From: Anseranas semipalmata | Lineage: Eukaryota > Chordata > Aves > Anseriformes > Anseranatidae | Direction: 5' to 3' | DNA length: 64,000 bases | Assembly: GCA_013399115.1 (NCBI GenBank) | Contig: VXAA01003982.1 | Span: forward strand, 12,528 to 76,527 | Part shown: in pieces, positions 1 to 9,500 of the stretch | Layout: each line of letters opens with the position of its first letter | Position numbering within the stretch: the stretch's first letter is position 1 | Position numbers and translations under genes: made by a program | Notes under the pieces: generated by a model | The model's database searches: none | Told to the model about the DNA's origin: nothing | The model's input: only the letters and a program-made list of their open reading frames with translations

Positions 1-383
1 AAAAAAAAGAAGTGGTGAGAAGGCAGCCATGAGGGAATAAGCAGGCTTACACAATCCTCTCCACCCACATGCTCACATGCTTCTCATCTTCCCTGCTAGA
101 AGATGTGTCTATGCTGTCAGTATCACACAGGCCTATTTTGTTCCAGGTCTAATGACAGTTTTGCCTGAATGCAACCTTCTTAAAAAAAAAAAAAAAGAAA
201 AAAAAAAGGCCCAAACAAACATGCAACTATGACAACTTAAATTGTTGAAGTGCCTCATCTACAAAAAAACAGTGAATAACATAGGTTAAGAGGTGGAGAG
301 CCCTCTGTAGCCATGCCATGCTCATCAAGTGAAACGCTGGATTCAACAGTGGTGATAACTGCGTACTTAATGTGTACATCAAC
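1..383 (-). other. serpin 3' UTR / downstream sequence
   Basis: This sequence follows the serpin stop codon in transcript direction. I see no AATAAA or ATTAAA on the minus strand here, so the 3' UTR probably runs past the window edge or uses a variant signal. It holds an A-rich run at about 181-208 and otherwise nothing recognisable. Confidence 0.5.
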
Positions 384-572
384 TTAATCTTTTTTCAGAG
401 GGTTCACAATTTTTCCCATGAAGAGTATATTGTTCTCCATAGTTATGACCATTAGGAAGGGCCTGTTCAATTTAATAGTAACCGGAACAGACATAGGCAC
501 TATTTCCATGCCTGTGGCAGCTGCTGCTTCGGTGCCAGTCTCATCCACCTTTACCACAGCCTGATGAATAGC
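384..572 (-). CDS. serpin exon 5 with reactive centre loop and stop
   Basis: The acceptor is TTTCTTCACAG (AG at 574-573), phase 0. The exon encodes residues 352-413: strand 5A with His354, the hinge from Glu362, the Met378-Ser379 scissile bond, and the C-terminal strands ending ...NPLKKD. TAA stop at 386-384. Confidence 0.95.
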   Translation of the reverse strand, partial: AIHQAVVKVDETGTEAAAATGMEIVPMSVPVTIKLNRPFLMVITMENNILFMGKIVNPLKKD

Positions 573-3500
573 CTGTGAAGAAACAGACATGTTACAAGTC
601 AAAGGGGTACAAAACTAGTTACCTAAATAAGAACTTGAGCTAAAAGTGTCTGACAAAGTTATTAGTAAGAAATAATCATCAGAAAGCATGGCTTTGTTAG
701 TCCTAGAGAGAAAAAGCACATCTCTGATGTTGGGGCATATCCCTGTTCATAAAAACATTTGACTTGTTTCTTTTCCTGTTCCCTGTTGCCACTAGTGCAG
801 ATCTGTGGAACTAGAATAAAGCTTAAAAGAGGGCAGGATCACATTTAACTGTCTTTGACAAGTTTGTATATTTGAAGAATTAACATGCAGATTAGCACAA
901 TGAATAGCATCCTGAAATTATTTTTTCCACATTCTTTAATGTCTTGAAAAAAAAATGGGAACAAAGGACAAGGGCTAGAAATGGAAGGCTAGAGCAGAGA
1001 TATGTACGTTTTAACTTGCAAAATCAAGACATTCAGAGATCCTAATTCACTAACTTCCACCTGCAGTTCGTTGTTTTGTTATTTTGTTTTATTAGACAAT
1101 GAAATTTGCACTGCAGGATATTTAAACTCTACGTATCTTGAAGTATAACTTATCTGTAGCTTTTGTCTGGGACTGACAGTAATGGAACTCATTGCTCACA
1201 GGCTTGAAGCCAAATGTTTTCAAAAACTGCATTTTCCTTTCTCCCAAAGAGTTTAAAAGCAAGCATTGTCTTTCCTCTCCCCTCCCTGCCATAAAACACA
1301 AGCCATGATACATCTTACAGCTCCCTTTTTACCCACAGACAGGCAAAAGAAAGTAGACACAGATCACAGAATCACAGAATTGTAGGGGTTGGAAGGGACC
1401 TCCAGAGATCATTGGATCCAACCCCCCTGCCACAGGAGGTTCCCTAGAGCAGGCTGCACAGGTAGGTGTCCAGACAGGTCTTGAATATCTCCAGAGAAGG
1501 AGACTCCACAACCTCCCTGGGCAGCCTGTTCCAGTGCTCCGTCACCCTCACCGCGAAGAAGTTCTTTTGCATATTGGTGCAGAACTTCCTATGCTCCATT
1601 TTGTGGCCATTGCCCCTTGTCCTGTCCCCACAGACCATTGAAAAGAGGTTGGCCATATCCCCATGTCCCCCACACTGCAGGTATTTATAAACATTGATAA
1701 GATCCCCTCTCAGTCTTCTTTTGTCAAGGCTGAACAGACCCAGGTCTCTCAGCCTTTCCTCATAGGGGAGATGCTCCAGGCCCTGTATCATCTTTGTGGC
1801 CCTCCGCTGGACTCTTTCCAGAAGATCCCTGTCTTTTTTGTACCAGGGAGCCCAGAACCGGACACAGTACTCCAGGTGGGGCCTGAGATAGAAGCAGCAA
1901 TGTAATGACTGCAACAACACAGTGAAGGAGGGGACCAAGGTGTAGAGAGACGATGATTTGGTCATGTCTGTTTTTTTAGGTGTCCCCAGCAGAACAAAAA
2001 TGACCCCTAGACTAAAAAATTATGGACTTGTAACCTGCTCCATCTCAGTGGCACTGACAGTCCAAGTAACATGGGTGAAATACTCCATATGCCAACTGCT
2101 GCATTTTCATGTGAAGTGAATCCTTCTTATATGAGTTTTGCATCATGAATGTTTGAAAAGAAAGTGATGTGAACATCAATAGCCATGTGCCCATAAAACA
2201 AAAAGCAGTATGACTTACCTGAGAAATTCTGTGCTGGGGCTGTCCAGTGATCCCAGACAGGTCAGCCTTGTCAGTGAATACATCCATGATGCCCATTCTA
2301 TATAACATATTTTTTAGGTTATACCTCCCATAAAGAGTGAATTTCGGAAGATAAAAATTTGCTGAGCTGCCAGAAAAGAAATGCAAGAATATGATGAAAC
2401 TTTTGGTCAGACATCACAGTATAACACAGAGTCCTGAGAGACAACCCATTTTACTTGTCCCCAAAGACATTTTGCTTGCAGGCTTTCTCCAGCCTACACA
2501 GGAGATTATAGAATCATAGAATGGCTTGGGTTGGAAGGGACCTTAAAGATCACCTAGTTCTAAACTCCCTGCCCTTGGTGGCACGGACACCTTCCTCTAC
2601 ACCAGGTTGCTCAAAGTCCCATCTAACCTGGCCTTGAACACTTCCAGGGATGGGACATCCACAGCTTCTCTGGACAACCTGTTCCTCCCTTATAGTAAAC
2701 AATTTCTTCCTAATGTTTAATCTAAATCTACCCTCTTTTAGTTTAAAACCATTACCACTTGTCCTGTCACTACACTCCCTGATAAAAAGTCCCTCCCCAA
2801 CTTATCTGTAGGCCCCCTTTAAGCACTGGAAGGTCATTATAAGGTCTCTCTGGAGCCTTTTCTTCTCTTCAAGGCTGAACGAACCCAACCTTCTCAGCCT
2901 GTCTTCATAGGAGAGGTGCTCCAGCCCTCTGATCATCCTCATGGCCTTCCTCTGGACCCGCTCTAAGAGGTCCACATCTTTCTTATGTTGGGGGCTCCAG
3001 AGCTGAACATAGTACTTGAGGTAGGGTCTCATGAGAGTGGAGTAGAGGGGGAGAATCACCTCCTTTGACCTACTGGCCATGCTTCTTTTGATGTAGCCCA
3101 GGATACGGATGGTTTTCTGGACTGCAAGCACACATTGCTGGCTCATATTCAGTTTTCATCCCCCAATATCCCCAAGTCCTTCTCCACAGGACTGCTCTCA
3201 GTCCACTTATCATCCTGCCTGTATTCATGTTTGGCATTGCCCTGACCCAGGTGCAGGATGTTGCACTTGGCCTTATTGAACTTCATGGGGTTCATGAGAT
3301 ATATAGTGGCATTAATTAGGGGAGAAGAAAAGAAGGTTTATAGAAATGTTGCAAGGCTGGTTGAGAGGCTAGGGTCTCTAGTCTGCAGAGTAAGCCAACG
3401 CAATAGTACAGATGTACCTCTTTAACGCTCTTCATCTGACATTTTCAGAAGTTAGTGATGCATTGTGCATTCTGCTGGAAAGATCTTAAACATGCCCCAT

Positions 3501-6500
3501 TACTGAAGGATGCAGAGGATTCACCTTGTGAAAAAGAGATTCTTTCAGGTGTCTCAGGCTGGACACAGAAAATCCAGTACATCCAAGTTCACTGATCACT
3601 TTTGAAAACAAATGTTGGCCTTGTAAGTTTATCATATAAATCAAGGACAGAGAAGACAAAAAGATATACCAAAGGAGAAGGACCATATGTGTCTGTGATT
3701 GTATGGAGGACAAAGTAACAATCAAAAGTACTTTGACAGAGTCCAATTACTCAATAGATAATTCTTTGTCTATATCAAGTCTGATGTCTAAATTATTCAA
3801 TGCTATTTAGTTTGGTGCTTTCAACAAATTAATCAGAACTCCATATTTCTGACTCATTTCTTCCTTGATCTTTCAGTAAGGATCTAACAATTTCTTTTCT
3901 ATGGTCAAAAGGAACATTTACAGCTAGACAACAATATTTACATATTGAGTCAGAGGCAATGCTGATGATGCTGATTGTAGGTACTGTTTTCTGGTCAGAA
4001 ACCAGGAGAGCTGTCCAGCATTCCAGGGCAAGAAGAGTGTGGAGCACTTAATGAAACCTGCCAAAGAGCAAGTTATCCAGTGGACAAGTGGAAAAGGAAG
4101 GGCTCATACTTCCGCCATAGCGCAGCATCTCCATAAATCTACTGCAAAGTCTGGCTGGTACCCCAAAATGAGAGTTTTAGTAGATTGATAACAGCTTGCT
4201 GATCTCTTATTTCTACTTAATTTGAGATGGCACTGATTGCTGTCTTAAGTGAGGATACAACTACCATTGCGTCATCTGTCTTTCTATCACATAAAAACAC
4301 TCATTTACAAGCCCCCACTTGCTTTCAACATGCAGGAAAGGGAAAGCTGTAGGCACACAGCAACAATGTGACCAGACAGGAAGCACTGGGATACACTTTC
4401 CAGAAGAGAAAGGCATGTTTTCTCTACAGTTCAACCATTAAATAGATCTTAGCTGTCTGTACTTAGCTGTGTCAACACTTCAGCACTGTCCCCCATTCTG
4501 AAGCCAGCGATAATGAACAATGCTCCTCATAATACTTCTGCAAGTAGTGTCAATGCCAGTTTGCAGATAGAGAAACAGGGACAAAAATAACTTGCCCCAA
4601 ACTCTTACATCATTCCCTATCTTACATCAAACCCATTTATTGAGACATCCCAGGGACTCCAAACGATATAAAAATGCAATCGGTTGCTTTGAAAACTACA
4701 GGAAAAAGGAGGAGTTTGTGTCATTAGTTTGCGGGAGAGAGCTGGCGTGATGAAAAATGGGGAGCTGTGTGAAACAATCTCAAGGTCTTCGGTATAGATG
4801 CCTTTTTATATTATAAGTTTTGCATCTATTCATGGCTTTAAGTAGGTTATTTTCATTGGGGGCAACGGGAAGGATCAGGAGAGGAAACATAAAAACTCCC
4901 AATTGTACTTAGCACCTTTCTTGCAGATTTTAAAGGCAATTTGTATTTCTTTGGCAGAAATGATTCATAAGTAACTTGATTCAGCTTCTGATTTGCCCTA
5001 TAGTAGTTTTAGTGACCAACCACATAGCTACTCCCGGGAGTTTAAAAGCTGTGAATCTGTACAGAGAAGTATACATTTTTCTTCTGTCTTTTTTTTTTTT
5101 TTTTTTCCTGGAAAATACTTTAGAATTTTTTGAAAACTTTTGACAGTGAATCAGAGTAAAGAGCATGAAAGAGGCACTAAGACAGAAAACTGCGGGTTAT
5201 AGAGAGTTGAAGACAGGAAAAAAAATGCAGGATCGGCAAAAGTCCCATAGCAGTGAAAGTTTCAACTTCATGGACTACTAAATATGAAAACACAGGAGCA
5301 CCAGAGAGACAAATTTCAGCTTTGGTCAGTGGGAATTCTTCCGTAGATTAAAATAGAATTAAAAATCGTATCCTGATTTCTATCACAGTACAGCAGATTA
5401 AAACTGATGTGCCTCCTTGCCTGCTATCTGATCCAAGAACTGCAGAATTTTACCTTTTTGAGACCAATGTCCTCCATCTTGCCATACGTTCACAAGACAA
5501 TTTTTTCTCCAGCTTCCTCATTCTTCCTTGATCAGGCAGAACAAAAAATGCTGAAGCACCTCCTTTGTAATCCATTTGCACGACTGTGGAAGACAGCTGT
5601 TCATCATAGCCATGCTTGAACAGGCCCATTCCAAACATCATCGGGACTTCAACAACCTTGTTCCCATCCACAAAGAATTTATCCTTTTTAGTGTATTGTG
5701 GATCAAAAGGTTTTTCCCATTCAGCTTGAAATATAAGAGACAGAGTTATAGGATATTTTGAGCACATGAAACCGTAAGACACATTCATAGAAGTAGAAAT
5801 TGTTATACCTGGATCAGCTTCAAAGATAAACCAGTTTGCAATAAGCACTTGATCTTACTGAATACTCCAAATAGTTCAATAGCGACAGAGTAGGTAGACT
5901 GTGATGTACAAACCCCCCTCTTTTCTTACAGCAGGACAGAAGGGACTTCATTTAGATGTGTTACCAAGTATTCTAATGTGTAAAATTACGTGCACTTTTC
6001 CTCTATGGCAACAGTTCTAAGGTGCCTCATATGATGCAGCCTTTAAACAGGAGCTCAGAAGAAGAAAGATTCTCTCCTTTGCTTATTCCCACACCAAAGA
6101 GACTCGTGAAGGGAGAAATGACAGTTATTCTCTAAAATTCTCTAGAAAAATTAAGAGATTCAGGTTACTTGCAGAGTGAAGGGTTTTATATGCTACTTTA
6201 CCTGACTGCCAATAAAGTCAGGAAGAACTAATTCTACTACACTGCTGGGGTAAAAACAAACAACAACAAGGAACAAAACAAAACGAAAACTCAAAATATT
6301 AAATTTCCAAAGACTCTTCACTTTTTCACTTTATCCATTTCAGAGGCTGAGCTGATTAAAAAAAAAAAAAGGAAGAAGAAGGGTTTTGGTTTTGGTGGTG
6401 TTTTTTTGTTTGTTTATTTATTTGTTTGCTTGTTTGTTTTGTTTTTAAACAAAGAGGTGTTTCTCTGTAGTAAATTTTGCCTTGAAGGACAAAGGTCACT

Positions 6501-9500
6501 TTTGATCAAGTTTAGTTGGCAAAAGCAGAACCACAAAGTTAAATAAAATAAGTGCCATCAAGAAAACCATAAAACAGGATGCCATCACTTTAGACTTCTG
6601 ATTTCTGTTTGAACAACGATTACTAGGCAGCTTGGTATAAATGAACTTATCATCTGCTATTTCCACCATCTGTGGAATAGACATAAACAGTACTTATGTA
6701 GTACTTTGAAAGAGTGAAATGAGATTTAATTAGTGCATGTCTTGGGCTATGAAAATATAAATTGACAACTGTCATTACTCTGATGATGAGAAATGTTACT
6801 ACTTTTGTGTTTCTTCATTAATAGTGACCACAGTAGCACAGTTCTGATGTTACAGGCTGACTTGCTTTAAAAACTTCCCCCAAAACTGGGGATTTCTTCT
6901 ATCATCAGAAGTGTAACAGGCAGGACTTCTGCCTTGATATGGTTCAAGGAAAAAAAAAAAAAAGAATCACAGAAATGTGAATGGCACAAGTCCTGAAACA
7001 CTCGATCAACCTTTATGTAGTGCTCACCTTAAGGAAAACACCCACTGATTTCAGCAAAAGCTTTGCTTGATTAAAAACTGAGTAGAATGTTAGGATTTAA
7101 CACATGGATTAGACAGAGGTGGTATTCACTAATCCTTTCCTCCTCTTTCAGAGGAACTCTCATTCCTATGCTCTCCTCTCTTTTAGGAGGTTTTCTTCTA
7201 GGATGGCACCTTTCTCAAATGCTATACAAAGTTCAAGTAGAAAAATGAACCTCAAAATATGATATTTTGTGGTGATCAGCTCAGCTAGGGAATGATAAGA
7301 GAGGGGTGTACTGTGGTGGAATAGCATGCCCACTGGCTGAGAACCAAGAAAATATTTCCGGACTTTCATCCTTAGTGAAGGACTTCTAAATTAAGCTACA
7401 CCACAAAAAATGGGGAGGACAGTCAGTAGTACTGTGCAAGGAAAGTTGTAATGTATGGACAAGATTCCAGAAGAATATTCATAATATGAAGTTTCTCAGG
7501 CTTTTTTTTTTCCCCATTGTGTATCAAGTTTTCCCTCTTAGCGCATTTGAAGTTCTACAAAATCTACTGCTTTGTCTGCAAACACCTTTCAGTAGAAAAA
7601 AAAAAAATCAATAACTTTTTTTGCTAGTTTTGAAAGATGTGACAGATGGTAATTAAAAACCTTTCTTGAAAACATTATTTCAGACAAACTGGCGTGTCCT
7701 CAAGAGAATTAAGAAACATTAGTCATCTGGACTCCGAACAGCTTCACTTAGCTGTGGCCAAACCTTCAGAGATTAGCACATGGAGCAAGGGCACAGACAA
7801 AAAGTAAAACAAAACAAAAATGTGATTTTGAATTACTTTTGGGGGAAGCCTCATATTGGGGGTGGGAATGGAAACATCCAGGTTAATAGTTTTTTAAAAA
7901 TATCATTTCTAATGCATGCCTTCTCCATTTCAGTTTAAAAGCTTAATGATATTTCTATCAGAAAAAATTACATAATATTATTTTTCTGAGTGCAATTGCT
8001 TAGTTTTCAGAACACAATAAAATGAGTAAGAGAGAGAAGGTTTGAAAGAATTAGAATAGTTCAGTTGGAGGGGACCTGCAAAAATCGTCAAGTCCAACTG
8101 CCTGACCATTTCAGGGCTAACCAAAAGTTAAAGCATATTATTGGGGACATTGTCCAATTACCTCTTGAACACTGACAGGCATGGAGCATCAACCACCTCT
8201 CTAGGAAACCTGTTCCATTGTTTGACCACCTTTATGGTAAAGAAACTTTTCCTAATAGCTAGTCTGAACTTCCCCTGGTGCAACTTTGTGCCATTTCCTT
8301 ACATACTGTCATTGGTAACCAGGAAGAAGAGATCAGCACCTCCAGTTCCCCTTCTAAGGAAGTTGCAGAGAGCAATGAGGTCACCTCTGAGCCTCCTCTT
8401 CTCCAGACTAGACAACCCAAATGTCCTCAGTCTCTCCTCATAAGACATGTCTTCCAGCCCTTTTATCAGTTTGTTGCCTTCCTCTGGATGCATTCATAAC
8501 ATCCTTTTATCTTAACATCCTTTTTATATTGTTGAGCCCAGAACTGTGCGCAATATTCAAAGTGAGACAGCACTAAATATGGCAGAATACCGACTGTCTG
8601 CCAGCCAGATATAGCCCCATTCATTACAATACTTTAAGCTCTACCATTGAACCAGTTCATTACATAGCACAGCATGAACCTGTTTACCTCACAGTTGGAC
8701 AATTTGTCCAGAAGGATACTGTGAGGGACAGTATCCAAGGCCCTACTGAAATCCAGAAAGATTACATCCATTGTCTTCCCTTCATCTACTAAGTGGGTGA
8801 CCTTATCATAGAAGGATATCAAACTACTAAGGCACGACTTTCCCTTCATGAACACATGGTGACTATGCCTGCTAATAGCTTTGTTCTTTAAATGAGTTTC
8901 AATAACAGCCACGGTAATCATCTCCATAACTTTTCCAGGGACTGAAGACTGCCATTTCCTGGGTTTTCTCTCATGCCCGTCTTGTAGAATGGTATAACAC
9001 TGCTAACTTCCAGTCAGCAGGGACCTCCCCACACTCCCAAGACCTTTAGTAAATTGTTGAGAGGGGTCCAGCTATAACATCCACTAACTCCTTCAGTGGT
9101 CTTTCAGTACACCGGGGTGAAAGTTAGGCCCCATGAACTTATGAACATTCAGTTGATACAACCGGTCCCTTACAATTTATATGATCACAAATGGAAAGTC
9201 ACTGCTCCCCCAATCATGATCCTCCCATTCAGAGAACCAGGCAACCCAAGATCTTTTATTAATATTAAAAATTGAGGTATAAAAAAAGGCATTAAATGCC
9301 TCTGCCTTTTCCTCATTCGTACTTGTTAGGTGACCGTCTACATCATGTATCAATCCGATGTTGTCCTTAGACATCATCTTGCCTTTAAAATACTTAAAAA
9401 AAGCTTGGTTTTCGTCTGATACCACACTGGCCAGTGTCAATGTAAGCTGAGTTTTGGTTTTTCTTGTTTTCTCCTTACAAATATGAACTGTAGCTCTATA

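Noticed and set aside
1466..1905. Plus-strand open frames at 1466-1690 and 1663-1905
   Set aside because: Antisense shadows of the CR1 reverse transcriptase frame. The same frames recur in the copy at 38503-38927.
5407..5761. Plus-strand frames opposite exon 3
   Set aside because: Shadows of the serpin exon, with no splice support or motif.
6961..7010. Possible CR1 3' end (AATCACAGAAATG)
   Set aside because: The flanking sequence cannot be extended into CR1 blocks, so the match is too short.
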